A stretch of DNA of 64,000 nucleotides from positions 1,922,001 to 1,986,000 of the forward strand of contig NZ_JABCNG010000001.1 in assembly GCF_012932495.1 (NCBI RefSeq), in the 5' to 3' direction. Each line of letters opens with the position of its first letter. The stretch's first letter is position 1. The position numbers and the translations under genes are program-made. Below are positions 1 through 9,003 of this stretch, piece by piece. The notes below the pieces were generated by a model. The model had not been told where the DNA came from. It saw only the letters and a program-made list of their open reading frames with translations, and searched no databases. This DNA comes from Novosphingobium sp. SG919. GTDB lineage: Bacteria > Pseudomonadota > Alphaproteobacteria > Sphingomonadales > Sphingomonadaceae.

Positions 1-2077
1 TGTAGGCATTGTTTTCGAACGCGAGCCGCCCGTCACGCTCATAGAGGACATAGCCGCCCAGGCGCCCGCCTTGCGCGATCAGCACGCCCGTGCCAGCCGC
101 AGCGTTGCTGCTGATCGCCACTTCGAAACGATGCGCCCGCGCCACCAGTTGCGGTTGCGCCGACGGCGGCAGCCCGCCGGTTCCGGCCCGCCAGGTGAAG
201 GCCTTTTGCCGCGGGTCGATCAGCGTGGGCGCGCCAAGCGGCAGCGGGATCAGCGGAAACACCCCGTTGCGCGTCCCTTCCTTGACGAATTCGGCCTTCA
301 GTTCCGCCAGCTTGGCCGGATTCTTGGCCGCCAGATCGTCGCTTTCGGAAAAGTCCTTGGCCACGTTGTACAATTCCCAGCGATCCTGGTCGGTGGTGTC
401 GGCATAGATTTTGCCAACATCCTTGAGCAGATCCCACGGATTGTACGGGCGCTTGGCCGCCGCCACCCAGCCATCCTTGTAGATGGCACGATTACCGAAG
501 ATCTCGAAATACTGTTCGGTGTGCGCTTCGGGGGCGGCAGGATTGGTAAAGGTGGGCACCAGGCTCTTGCCCTCGAACGGCAGCTGCGGCACGCCATCGA
601 CTTGCGCCGGAAGGGTGATCCCGGCAGCGTCAAGCACCGTCGGGGCAATGTCGTTGACGTGGCCGAACTGGCTGCGCACCACGCCGCTTTGTGCGGTGTG
701 GCCCGGCCAATCGATGATCAGCGGGTTGCGCGTGCCGCCAAAATGGCTGGCAACCTGCTTCATCCACTGGAACGGCGTGGTCGTCGCCCAGGCCCAGCCG
801 GCGGCATAGTGGTTGGCCAGTTCGGGGCCACCCAACTGGTCGATGTGCGCCAGCTCGGTCGCCACATCGTTGGGCGCGCCGGCGCCCTTGGCGGCTTCGT
901 TGGTGATCGTCCCTTCCAGGTCGCCTTCGGCGCTGCCGCCATTGTCGCCCACGATGTAGACGACCATCAGGTTGTCGCCACCCGGCCGCTGGCGCAACTG
1001 GTCCACCAACCGGCCCACTTCCGCGTCGGTCTGTTCCAGGAACGCGGCATAGACTTCCATCTGGTGGGCGTAGAGCTTCTTCTCGTCGGCCGAGAGGCTG
1101 TTCCACGCCGGCAACCCGGCCGGCCGAGGAGTGAGCTTGGCATCGGCAGGAATGATGCCCAGCTTCTTCTGCCGGGCAAACGCCTGCTCGCGATAGGCAT
1201 CCCAGCCAGCGTCAAAGCGGCCCTTGTTGCGCGCAATCCATTCCTGCGGAACGTGATGCGGCATGTGCACCGCGCCGGGCGCAAGGTAGAGGAACCACGG
1301 CTTGCCGGGCACGACGGCGTTGTGGTTATCGACCCAACCCAGCGCCTTGTTCACCAAGTCGGTGGTGAAATGATAGCCGGTTTCGGGCGTGCCGGGCAGC
1401 GGCACGGGCGTGGTGTCGTTATACAGCGAAGGCTCCCACTGGTTATCATCGCCGGCCATGAAGCCGTAGAAGTGGTCGAAGCCCAGGCCGGTGGGCCAAT
1501 GGTTGAACGGACCGGCCGCGCTCACTTCCCAACGCGGCGTGTTGTGCCACTTGCCGAATGCGGCGGTGGAATAGCCGTTGAGCTGGAGAATACGCGGCAG
1601 GCTGGCGGTTTCCTGCTTCCAGATCGAATTGTATGCTGGGAAGCCGGCGGCGATGTCCGCCAGGTTGCCAAAGCCCACCTGGTGATGGTTGCGCCCGGTC
1701 AGCAGAGCGGCGCGCGTGGGGGAGCAGATGCCCGTGGTGTGGAAGCGGTTGTAGCGCACCCCTTCGGATGCCAGGCGATCGAGATTGGGCGTCGGCGCCC
1801 CGCCGCCAAAGGTGGAAGAGGCGGCAAAGCCGGCGTCGTCGATCAGCACGAGCAGCACGTTGGGCGCAGCCTTGGGGGCCTGCGCCTGATGCGGGAACGC
1901 CGATTGCGAGGTGGCGCGCGTGGCGCCGATCTTGCCGGTGAAATCCTCACCCGCCGGCACGCGCTGCGCCATGGCAGAGGCGGACAAGGCCGTGCCGGCC
2001 AGCAGCAGGGCTGCCTGGGCCAGTGCGCGGCGCAGGGCCGGCTGGGCAGGGTTCAGGGGATGGCGTATGGTCGTCAT
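1..2077 (-). CDS. Type I arylsulfatase (Cys-type), C-terminus cut by window edge
   Basis: Hydrolyses sulfate esters, probably in the periplasm. The start is the ATG at 2077. About 692 codons are visible and no stop is reached before the left edge. Residues 1-37 form a Sec-like signal ending A-M-A. Asp80-Asp81 sit where sulfatases bind Ca2+. Cys118-Ser-Pro-Thr-Arg is the C-x-P-x-R motif whose Cys is oxidised to formylglycine. The last visible residues (GGYVLYE, FENNAY) look like the C-terminal beta domain of the long, roughly 750-aa arylsulfatases. It lies 107 bp downstream of a radical-SAM sulfatase-maturating enzyme on the same strand, its expected partner. Together with the upstream outer-membrane and peptidase genes this suggests a scavenging operon. 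The substrate cannot be read from the sequence. Confidence 0.93.
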   Translation of the reverse strand, partial: MTTIRHPLNPAQPALRRALAQAALLLAGTALSASAMAQRVPAGEDFTGKIGATRATSQSAFPHQAQAPKAAPNVLLVLIDDAGFAASSTFGGGAPTPNLDRLASEGVRYNRFHTTGICSPTRAALLTGRNHHQVGFGNLADIAAGFPAYNSIWKQETASLPRILQLNGYSTAAFGKWHNTPRWEVSAAGPFNHWPTGLGFDHFYGFMAGDDNQWEPSLYNDTTPVPLPGTPETGYHFTTDLVNKALGWVDNHNAVVPGKPWFLYLAPGAVHMPHHVPQEWIARNKGRFDAGWDAYREQAFARQKKLGIIPADAKLTPRPAGLPAWNSLSADEKKLYAHQMEVYAAFLEQTDAEVGRLVDQLRQRPGGDNLMVVYIVGDNGGSAEGDLEGTITNEAAKGAGAPNDVATELAHIDQLGGPELANHYAAGWAWATTTPFQWMKQVASHFGGTRNPLIIDWPGHTAQSGVVRSQFGHVNDIAPTVLDAAGITLPAQVDGVPQLPFEGKSLVPTFTNPAAPEAHTEQYFEIFGNRAIYKDGWVAAAKRPYNPWDLLKDVGKIYADTTDQDRWELYNVAKDFSESDDLAAKNPAKLAELKAEFVKEGTRNGVFPLIPLPLGAPTLIDPRQKAFTWRAGTGGLPPSAQPQLVARAHRFEVAISSNAAAGTGVLIAQGGRLGGYVLYERDGRLAFENNAY

Positions 2078-2184
2078 GGGTCCGTTTCTCGGGCTGGGCG
2101 GCGCTGGCTGGCGCGGCCCGGTGACAGGGAAACGGCCCTGACGTGGTCGCCTCGGGCCGGGTTTGGTAAAAGGATCAGTGCCGA

Positions 2185-3432
2185 TCAGGCTGGCAAAGGT
2201 TGCTCCAGGCGGGCGATCGCCGCCGGATCGCGGCCTTGCCGCACCAGCGTGGCAAGCGTTGCCATCCACGGCGAAACCGCGCTGAAATAGTGGGTATAGC
2301 CCTCGCAGAGGTAGTTCAGCCCCGCCTCGCCATCCACGCTCGTGGCAAAGCGATGCTTGGGGCAGCCGCCCCAGCACGCCGCCAGATGCGGGCAGCGGCG
2401 GCATTGGGCCGGCAGCGTTTCGTGCTTGGCCCGGCCGAATGCCTGCGCGGCCGAGGAATCGACCATCGCCGCAAGGCTGTCCTGGCGCAGATCGCCCAGG
2501 CGATATTCCGGATAGGCGAAGTGATCGCAATTGTAGACGGCGCCATCGTGCTCCACGATCAGCGCGCGGCCGCATTCGCGCTGGTGATGACAAACGCCGC
2601 CAGGCACGCCCATGTGATCGGCCAGGGTCCATTCGAAATTCATCACGAAGACCTCGCCCACGTCGTAGCGGCGCCATTCCTCGAACACCGTTGCCAGGAA
2701 GCGGCCCCAGGCCTGCGGCCGCACCGAGAAATCGGCCACCGGCGCATCGCCGGCCTCGCCCGGACCGTTGAGATCGAACCCGCGTGCCTTGTCGGCCGCG
2801 CCGGCCAGCCGCTCCACCACCGGGGTGAACTGGATGAAGCGGGCGCCGATCCCGCGAAGATAGCGATAGACCTCCAGCGGCTGGTCGCCGCTATGAGAGT
2901 CCACGCAGGCGAGGATATTGACCTCTGCCCCTGCCGCCGCGAGCAGGCGCCAGGCGGCCATGACCTTGTCATGGCTGGGCTGGCCATTGGCATAACGCCG
3001 GGTGCGGTCGTGAATGTGCGCCGGACCATCGAGGCTCAGCCCGACAAGAAAGCGGTGCTCCGCCAGGAACTGCGCCCACTGTGCATCGATCAGCGTGCCG
3101 TTGGTCTGGAAGCTGTTCTCGATCGCCCGGCCGGCGCCATAGCGCGCCTGAAGCGCCACCGCCTGGCGATAGAAATCAAGGCCGAGCAACGTCGGCTCAC
3201 CCCCCTGCCAGGTGAACTGCACCGCATGGCCGGGCGGGGTTGCGGCGATCGTCTGCCGCACATAGGCGTCGAGCACTTGGGCAGACATGCGCCGCGTGCC
3301 CTTGCGATCGAACAGGGCCTCCTTGTCGAGATAGAAGCAATAAGTGCAATCGAGATTGCACGCCGGGCCACTCGGCTTGGCCATGAGGTGGAACCCATCG
3401 GCCGCCGCGCCCAAACGCTCTGCGCTGTTCAT
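2185..3432 (-). CDS. Anaerobic-type sulfatase-maturating enzyme, radical SAM/SPASM
   Basis: Predicted to convert the active-site Cys of the downstream sulfatase to C-alpha-formylglycine in the cytosol, using S-adenosylmethionine and iron-sulfur clusters. The 415-aa protein has the radical SAM motif C25-x3-C29-x2-C32. Its C-terminal SPASM-type region is rich in Cys (CGRAL, YNCDHF, CRRCPHLAACWGGC, YLCEGY) for auxiliary 4Fe-4S clusters. The length matches the anSME family. The ATG at 3432 follows a G-rich ribosome-binding stretch. The gene lies between the S10 peptidase (53 bp) and the sulfatase (107 bp), all on the minus strand. The oxygen-independent maturase does not imply an anaerobe, since such enzymes occur in aerobic bacteria. 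A peptide-modifying radical SAM enzyme is the alternative, but the sulfatase neighbour argues against it. Confidence 0.9.
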   Translation of the reverse strand: MNSAERLGAAADGFHLMAKPSGPACNLDCTYCFYLDKEALFDRKGTRRMSAQVLDAYVRQTIAATPPGHAVQFTWQGGEPTLLGLDFYRQAVALQARYGAGRAIENSFQTNGTLIDAQWAQFLAEHRFLVGLSLDGPAHIHDRTRRYANGQPSHDKVMAAWRLLAAAGAEVNILACVDSHSGDQPLEVYRYLRGIGARFIQFTPVVERLAGAADKARGFDLNGPGEAGDAPVADFSVRPQAWGRFLATVFEEWRRYDVGEVFVMNFEWTLADHMGVPGGVCHHQRECGRALIVEHDGAVYNCDHFAYPEYRLGDLRQDSLAAMVDSSAAQAFGRAKHETLPAQCRRCPHLAACWGGCPKHRFATSVDGEAGLNYLCEGYTHYFSAVSPWMATLATLVRQGRDPAAIARLEQPLPA

Positions 3433-3485
3433 GCTGCCCCCATCGTTCGCCCCATGATCTCTACCTATTCAGTCGAGATTACAGG

Positions 3486-4985
3486 TCAAGACAGGCGATC
3501 CACGTGCCGCACAAGCAAATCTTTGGCCTCGCCCGCCGCGAAGGGACGTGCTGGGCCACCAGCGATGCCTTGCAGGCGGCGCAGGAAATCGCGGCGGCTG
3601 GGCGCATCGAAATAGAACATGTGCCCCGCGCCATAGCGAGCCACGGTCACCTGGCCCGGTGGCAACGCAAGGCGCGCCGCCAGTGCGCGATCAGCGCCAT
3701 AGCCACCAACACTGTCGAACACGCCGCTGGCCAGCAGCAGGCGCGCGCCCGATTGGCGCAACACGGTGCGCAGGCGATCGGCCAGGGCAAAGCCGCGCCC
3801 GGCCAATGCCGCATCGCGCTGCCAGGTGCGGCGGACCGCCGGATCATAGAGCACATAGGCGCTGCCATCGACCGGAGAGCGCACCAGCCCGAGGAGGCGG
3901 GCGTTGTACCGCGCCATGGCATCCCCCAGTGCGGCAAGGTAGGGCACAAGCGATGGATCGCGCCAGCCGCGTGGATCGTCGAGCCGCGCCGCGCGGCGGC
4001 TGTCATAGAGGCCCAAGGCCATGCCCTGCGCGTGCAGCATGGCCAGGCGGGCCTGCTGCCGGTCCACCGCCATGCCGCCGGTGGCGAGCGTCGTGCGATC
4101 CAGGCCGGTCACGGCGGCCAGATCGGCAGCGAGGCGTTCGGTGGAACGCGCGGCCGCCCGGTCGCCGTGGCGCAGATGGGCCAGATAGGCGCCCTCGCCC
4201 AGCCGCGCGGCCGCGTCGGCACAAGCCAGCGGATCGCGCGCCGTGCCGCGCGCCCGGCCATAATGGCAGGCGGTTGCCGCCACCGTCGGCAGGCCCATGG
4301 CCATGGCCAGCGCCGGATCGGTGGCGCGCAGATCGGTTTCATTGAGCACGGTTTGCGACAGCATGGCGATGCCGGCCAGCCGTACGCCAGTCGCCTGGCG
4401 CTGCCAGGCTTCGGCCACGGCAACCGCCCGCTCCGCCCCGAAACTTTCGCCCATCAACACCACCGGCGCGCCCAGGCGGCCATGGCGCGCCAGCCAAACT
4501 GCCACAGCGCGCGCCAGATAGTCGCCATCGGCCTGCCAACCCCGCACGCGCGAAGGTTGCACGCCGGGCGCACGCCGGCTGAAGCCTGTATCGAGCGGAT
4601 CGACGAACAACACATCGGCATGGGCCGCAAGGCTTTCGGCCGGCGCCGCCAAGATGGGGGCGCGCGGCACGGGCGCATCGGCCCGCGTGGGCAGCACCAC
4701 CTGCAGCGGGCCGAGCAGGCCCAGTTGCAGCCATCCCGACGAAGCGCCCGGCCCGCCATTGAACACGACCAGGACCGGGCGAGAGTGACCCGGTGGCGAG
4801 GGGGCCATCAGCGCCGAAACCACCAGCATGCCCAGCGGCCGGCCACGATCGTCGCGCGCCGGGATGATTTCCCAGGCCAGGCGCACGCCTGCCACCGGCT
4901 GTTCAAGGCCCGGCAGGCGGCCCCCCAGCAGCGTGAGCAATGCGATCAGCAGCGGCAGGCGGCCCAGCACCCTGGCCGGCCTCAT
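3486..4985 (-). CDS. Serine carboxypeptidase-like peptidase, S10 family
   Basis: An exported 499-aa alpha/beta hydrolase of the S10 family. The N-terminus has a hydrophobic stretch (about residues 8-21) fitting a signal peptide or anchor. N-G-G-P-G at 76-80 with following Ser-Ser is the family oxyanion-hole motif. G-E-S-F-G carries the nucleophile Ser. G-V-F-D and G-H-M-F-Y near the C-terminus supply Asp and His, so the triad looks complete. I place the start at the ATG at 4985, only 16 nt after the stop of the upstream FadL-like frame. An open frame continues upstream to 6266 only because the upstream gene carries a frameshift, so this is not a genuine fusion. The gene leads into the maturase gene in the same direction. 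Substrate unknown; the context suggests degradation of an exported polymer or conjugate. Confidence 0.85.
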   Translation of the reverse strand: MRPARVLGRLPLLIALLTLLGGRLPGLEQPVAGVRLAWEIIPARDDRGRPLGMLVVSALMAPSPPGHSRPVLVVFNGGPGASSGWLQLGLLGPLQVVLPTRADAPVPRAPILAAPAESLAAHADVLFVDPLDTGFSRRAPGVQPSRVRGWQADGDYLARAVAVWLARHGRLGAPVVLMGESFGAERAVAVAEAWQRQATGVRLAGIAMLSQTVLNETDLRATDPALAMAMGLPTVAATACHYGRARGTARDPLACADAAARLGEGAYLAHLRHGDRAAARSTERLAADLAAVTGLDRTTLATGGMAVDRQQARLAMLHAQGMALGLYDSRRAARLDDPRGWRDPSLVPYLAALGDAMARYNARLLGLVRSPVDGSAYVLYDPAVRRTWQRDAALAGRGFALADRLRTVLRQSGARLLLASGVFDSVGGYGADRALAARLALPPGQVTVARYGAGHMFYFDAPSRRDFLRRLQGIAGGPARPFAAGEAKDLLVRHVDRLS

Positions 4986-5001
4986 CCCGCTGCGTGCCCC
5001 G

Positions 5002-6266
5002 TCAGAGCGGGAAACCGAACGAAAGGCCAACCGACGTTTCCCCCAGCCTGACATCGGCCTCACCCCCGCCAAAGTTGGCCGGGATCGAATTGACGCCGCG
5101 CACCGTCTGCGATGGCGCATGCATCGCAAAGACAGTGATCTCCGGCCCTGACGCAGGCGCCCAGGTGGCGCCCAGCGTGAAATGATCGCGCACCACGCCG
5201 GGCGCGCGAGGATGTTGAGCAGCGTTTCCGACGCGGGCACGGGATTGCCCGAGCGTCCATAGCCGGCCCGCCAGGCCCAATGCGGGCTGCTGCGATAGGT
5301 CAGCCCCAGTTTGACCACCGAAATGCTGCGCCAGCCAAAGCCGGGGCCGTCGGTGCTGCCAAACGGCTGGCCGGCAAACAGGCGCGCCAGCGGATTGCCG
5401 ACCGAGGCCACCCCGCCATATTCGATCCGCTTGAAATCGGCCGCCAGCGTGAGCGCGGGCACCGGGTCCACCGCAAAGCCAAATCCCCAGGAGGCCGGCA
5501 CAGCAAAGCTGCCCTGCCCGGCAAACAAGCCGGCATATTTGTCGAAACGGCCGGGCACGATCTTGGACTGGTAAAAGGCACCGGCGCGCACCGCGTGTCC
5601 GAAATGGCCCAGCCAGCCAACCCGCACGCCAAGACCGGCCGCCCAATCGGTGCCCCGATCGGTGAAATGACCCGGATCGGCCGAGGCGGTGGCAAAAGGC
5701 TGGATACCCGTGCCGCGAAACGTCTGGATCACGATGACCGGGGAAACTCCCAGCGATTGCCCGGCTCCCACCCTGACCGCCAGCGTGGGCGAAACGAAGA
5801 TCTGCTTGAGATCCACCCCGGAAGACCCGCTTGCGCCAAAGGCAGCGAAGGGATTGCGCTTGTACGTGGTGTTCATCCCGCCATTGCCGTTGATCGCCAG
5901 GGCCAGCGACACCGTGCCCGAAAGCGGGCGCACATAGCCCAGCTCGGGCAACACAAAGGGATTGGCACCATTGCCGCTGTAGGTGCCGTCAAGCCCTGCG
6001 CCATTGCCATGGATCCTAGCGCCCCGATCGGGCACGAACAGTTCCACGCCGGCATCGGCCCTTGCACCGATCGCGGTGGCCGAAGCGGGATTGGCCGCAA
6101 TCGCCAGGCTGTCTTGCGGATCGGCGATTTCCGCCCCACCGGCGCCCTTGGCCTTGGCACCCACGCCGTTGAGGAAATAGCCATCGGTGGCATGGGCCAT
6201 GCCGCCCACGGCAAAACCCGCTGCACAGCCGGCAACCGTCAAAACCCTGTGAATCCTGAAACGCAT
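5002..6266 (-). pseudogene. OmpP1/FadL-type outer-membrane transporter, frameshifted
   Basis: The family forms outer-membrane beta-barrels that pass hydrophobic compounds. From the ATG at 6266 the product has a signal peptide ending A-H-A and the family N-terminus (ATDGYFLNGVGAKAKGAGGA). It continues as a typical barrel for about 355 residues up to L-N-I-L-A. The proper ending (PGVVRDHFTLGATW, then FGGGEADVRLG) is found in another frame and stops at 5002. The break lies in the alternating GC run at about 5201-5209, where one surplus GC dinucleotide (+2) explains the shift; removing it restores one 5002-6266 gene. Left as it stands, the reading frame runs on into the S10 peptidase. It could be a true mutation, a slippage-based switch or a sequencing error. 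First gene of the sulfatase operon. Confidence 0.78.
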
Positions 6267-6512
6267 GAGCCCCCCTGCCCGATGTGCAAATCACGTGATG
6301 GGCAACGCATCCAGCGCAGGGTAGCGGAACCGGCATGAACCCATGCCTGTATTGTCTATCTTAAAAGTAGATAAAGCGCGCAAGAGCGGGCTGGGCCAGG
6401 CGCGCCAAGAAAATCCATGGGGCGGTCAAGCACGAGTTGCCGCGCGACCGTTGAAAAACTCTCATGACGCACATGGTTGAAATGGGGCGCCTGCCAGCAC
6501 ACTTTGCCGGGC
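6267..6512. promoter_or_regulatory. Divergent intergenic region with AT-rich inverted repeat
   Basis: Separates the minus-strand sulfatase operon from the plus-strand FMN monooxygenase. An AT-rich island around 6350-6375 contains the arms TATCT (6357-6361) and AGATA (6369-6373) seven bases apart, which could be an operator or part of a promoter. No other gene is visible here. Confidence 0.35.
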
Positions 6513-7838
6513 ATGACAGCAAGCCGGCAGCTTCACCTTGGCGCGTTCATGCGCCCGATCTCCATCCACACGGGCGCCTGGCGCTATCCCGGCGCAGCGC
6601 CGGATGCCAATTTCAACTTGAGGCTTCAGGTGGAACTGGTACGCCGCCTTGAGGCTGCCAAGTTCGACGCGTTCTTCATGGCCGATCACCTGGCCGTGCT
6701 CAACATGCCGATCGATGCGCTCAAGCGCAGCCACACGGCCACGTCGTTCGAGCCATTTACCCTGCTTTCGGCCCTGGCCATGGTGACGCAGCGCATCGGC
6801 CTGGTTGCCACCGCGTCGACCACGTATGACGAACCATTCCATGTCGCCCGGCGCTTTGCCTCGCTCGATCACATTTCGGGCGGCCGCGCCGGCTGGAACA
6901 TCGTGACCACCGGCAATCCGGAAACCGCGGCGAATTTCGGGCAGGACGATCACCTGGAACACGCCACGCGCTATGCCCGCGCGCGCGAGTTCCACCAGGT
7001 GGTCACCGGCCTGTGGGACAGTTGGGCCGACGATGCCTTTCTGCGCGACGTGGAGAGCGGGGTGTTCTTCGATCCGGCAAAGGTCCACACCCTGGACCAC
7101 GCGGGGGAGTTCCTGCGCGTAAAGGGCCCGCTCAACATTGCCCGCCCGGTCCAGGGCTGGCCGGTCATCGTCCAGGCGGGCGCTTCGGAAGCGGGGCGCC
7201 AGCTGGCCGCCGAAACCGCCGAAGTGATTTTCGGCGCGGCCGACAGCCTGGCCAACGGGCAAGCCTTCTATGCCGACGTGAAAGGCCGCATGGCCGTGCT
7301 GGGCCGCTATCCCGACAGTCTCAAGATCCTGCCGGCCGCTTTCGTGGTCGTGGGCGAAAGCGAAGCCGAAGCGCAGGACAAGCGCGCCCTGCTCGACAGC
7401 CTGGTGCATTACGACAGCGGCATCCGCTCGCTGTCGATCATGCTGGGGCACGATGTTTCTGGTTTCGATCCCGATGGTCCGCTGCCCGACATTCCCGAAA
7501 CCAACGCCAGCAAATCCGGGCGCGAGCGCACCATTGCGCTGGCCCGCCGCGAAAACCTCACGATCCGCCAGCTTGCCGCGCGCGCGGGCAGCTATGCCGG
7601 GCTGGCCTTTGTCGGCACACCGCGTACAATCGCCGATGAAATGCAACAATGGCTGGAAGAGCGCGGCTCGGACGGCTTCAACGTGATGTTCCCGTTCGTG
7701 CCCCAGGGCCTGTTCGACTTCACCGACAAGGTCGTGCCCGAATTGCAGCGCCGCGGCGTGTTTCGCCACGACTATACCGGCACAACCTTGCGCGATCACC
7801 TGGGCCTGGCGCGGCCCGCCAACCGCTTTTTCGCCTAA
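6513..7838 (+). CDS. NtaA/SnaA/DmoA-family FMN-dependent monooxygenase
   Basis: A two-component, reduced-flavin-dependent monooxygenase of the bacterial luciferase-like superfamily (nitrilotriacetate monooxygenase A / dibenzothiophene-sulfone or dimethyl-sulfide monooxygenase branch). The 441-aa length is typical. Visible hallmarks are the G-A-W-R-Y-P-G N-terminus (residues 21-27), F-F-M-A-D-H (54-59) and S-G-G-R-A-G-W-N-I-V-T-T (122-133), the family signature. The C-terminus T-T-L-R-D-H-L-G-L is also standard. I chose the ATG at 6513; a TTG at 6477 would add 12 untypical residues. The stop is 17 nt before a YeeE/YedE gene, so the three genes probably form an operon. With sulfur-transport genes beside it, oxidative C-S cleavage is an attractive but unproven role. 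A separate flavin reductase is not encoded nearby. Confidence 0.9.
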   Translation: MTASRQLHLGAFMRPISIHTGAWRYPGAAPDANFNLRLQVELVRRLEAAKFDAFFMADHLAVLNMPIDALKRSHTATSFEPFTLLSALAMVTQRIGLVATASTTYDEPFHVARRFASLDHISGGRAGWNIVTTGNPETAANFGQDDHLEHATRYARAREFHQVVTGLWDSWADDAFLRDVESGVFFDPAKVHTLDHAGEFLRVKGPLNIARPVQGWPVIVQAGASEAGRQLAAETAEVIFGAADSLANGQAFYADVKGRMAVLGRYPDSLKILPAAFVVVGESEAEAQDKRALLDSLVHYDSGIRSLSIMLGHDVSGFDPDGPLPDIPETNASKSGRERTIALARRENLTIRQLAARAGSYAGLAFVGTPRTIADEMQQWLEERGSDGFNVMFPFVPQGLFDFTDKVVPELQRRGVFRHDYTGTTLRDHLGLARPANRFFA

Positions 7839-7855
7839 TCCAGGAAGGGTTCCGC

Positions 7856-8278
7856 TTGAGCATCATCACCCCCGCCATTGGCCCGGCGCTGGCCGGCGGC
7901 GCCCTGATCGGGCTTGTCTGCGGCACGATGTGGCTGGTCCATGGCCGCATTTCCGGCATTGCCGGCATTGCGCGGCTGGCGCTGCAGGGACCCGATCGGG
8001 TCTGGCGCTTGTGGTTCCTGGCCGGGCTGTTTGCCGCCGGCCTGATCGCGCGGCTGGCCTGGCCGCATGACCTTGCCCCCGGATATGCCAGTCTTGGCTG
8101 GTTGCAACTGATCGTGGCCGGCGCGCTGGTGGGCACCGGCACGGCCCTCGCCAATGGCTGCACCAGCGGCCACGGCATCTGCGGCCTGTCGCGGCTGTCC
8201 TCGCGATCGTTGGTGGCGGTCGTCACGTTCATGGCCGTGGCCGCGATCACCGCATCGATCTTGGCGGCCCTGGCATGA
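7856..8278 (+). CDS. YeeE/YedE-family membrane protein, first half
   Basis: Inner-membrane protein of about 140 aa in the YeeE/YedE (thiosulfate/sulfur transport) family. It shows hydrophobic segments and the hallmark NGCTSGHGICGLSRLS, whose Cys is thought in this family to handle sulfur. No ATG fits. The TTG at 7856 is preceded at 8-nt spacing by a strong ribosome-binding site (AGGAAGGG, 7841-7848), which decides the start. Its stop overlaps the ATG of the next gene (ATGA). Larger YeeE proteins carry both halves in one chain; here, as in many proteobacteria, they are two genes. Confidence 0.87.
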   Translation: MSIITPAIGPALAGGALIGLVCGTMWLVHGRISGIAGIARLALQGPDRVWRLWFLAGLFAAGLIARLAWPHDLAPGYASLGWLQLIVAGALVGTGTALANGCTSGHGICGLSRLSSRSLVAVVTFMAVAAITASILAALA

Positions 8279-8706
8279 AGCCGGCCAACGCACTGTTCGC
8301 CGGCCTGGTCTTCGGCCTCGGCCTGCTGATTTCGGGCATGGCCGATCCGGCCCGAGTCCTGGGTTTCCTGACGCCGTTGCAGGGGTGGAACCCCACGCTC
8401 GCCTTCGTGATGGGTGGCGCGCTGGCCGTCGCCGCACCGCTGTTCGCGCTTGCGCGCCGGCGCGGCAAGGCGCTGGATGGCGGGATCCTGCCCGATCTGC
8501 CCCGGCGCGGCGTGGATCGCGCGCTGATCGGTGGCTCCGTCCTGTTCGGACTGGGCTGGGGCCTGGCCGGAATTTGCCCCGGACCGGGCATCGTCGGCCT
8601 GGCGCTCCATCCGCTTCAAGCGTTGGCCTTCCTCGTGCCGATGGCTTTGGGCCTGGTGCTGGGCCAGCCGCGCAAGGATGGCGCATCGGGCAAGAAAACC
8701 CGCTGA
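8275..8706 (+). CDS. YeeE/YedE-family membrane protein, second half (DUF6691 type)
   Basis: 143-aa inner-membrane protein, partner of the preceding gene and translationally coupled through an ATGA overlap. It carries the family features S-G-M-A-D-P-A-R-V-L-G-F near residue 21 and G-I-C-P-G-P-G-I-V-G near residue 102, with about four hydrophobic segments. The two halves together would form one YeeE-like transporter for a small sulfur compound (thiosulfate in characterised members). Association with the FMN monooxygenase upstream supports sulfur acquisition, though direct evidence is lacking. Confidence 0.87.
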   Translation: MKPANALFAGLVFGLGLLISGMADPARVLGFLTPLQGWNPTLAFVMGGALAVAAPLFALARRRGKALDGGILPDLPRRGVDRALIGGSVLFGLGWGLAGICPGPGIVGLALHPLQALAFLVPMALGLVLGQPRKDGASGKKTR

Positions 8707-8720
8707 CAACGCAAGTTTCC

Positions 8721-8993
8721 ATGCATCTGGCCCGGTTCGTCACCGCCGATGGCATTCACCACGGCGGCTGGCGCCATTCCGCCGCCAACCGACGCCATCC
8801 GTGGCGGAGACTTTCGCCATACGCTGCGCGAAAGGGCAGGCTGGCCACTGAGCAAGTTGGGCCGCTGGGCGCCGACCGCTTTTTCGCTGATATCGTCCCC
8901 ATCCTGCAACGGCGCGGGCTGGTCTGCAGCGCCTATGTCGGCACAACCTTGCGCGATCATCTCGGCTTGGCGGTGCCGTCCCCAGCGCGATAG
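8721..8993 (+). pseudogene. Remnant of a second luciferase-like FMN monooxygenase
   Basis: A short reading frame begins M-H-L-A-R-F-V and continues H-H-G-G-W-R-H, the classic N-terminus of NtaA-type monooxygenases. It ends ADIVPILQRRGL and YVGTTLRDHLGL, nearly the C-terminus of the intact monooxygenase ending at 7838. Everything between (about 350 residues) is missing. A second frameshift is suggested because the next expected motif (G-G-D-F-R-H) appears in a neighbouring frame around 8799-8822. This is best read as an internally deleted and decayed duplicate of the upstream gene, sitting just after the YeeE pair. It is very unlikely to be functional, although 90 codons remain open. Confidence 0.72.
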
Positions 8994-9003
8994 GCGGCCG
9001 CGA

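Noticed and set aside
71..2290. Long plus-strand open frame opposite the sulfatase
   Set aside because: Arg/Gly-rich composition and no known domain; the minus strand has a clear sulfatase with signal peptide and C-x-P-x-R.
3486..6266. A 926-aa fusion of an outer-membrane protein and a peptidase
   Set aside because: The join consists of nonsense residues; the proper FadL ending exists in another frame and stops 16 nt before a good peptidase start.
8154..8993. One 279-aa gene across the YedE pair and the monooxygenase remnant
   Set aside because: The first part is an out-of-frame reading of the YeeE/YedE genes; only the part from 8721 resembles a real protein, and it is a remnant.
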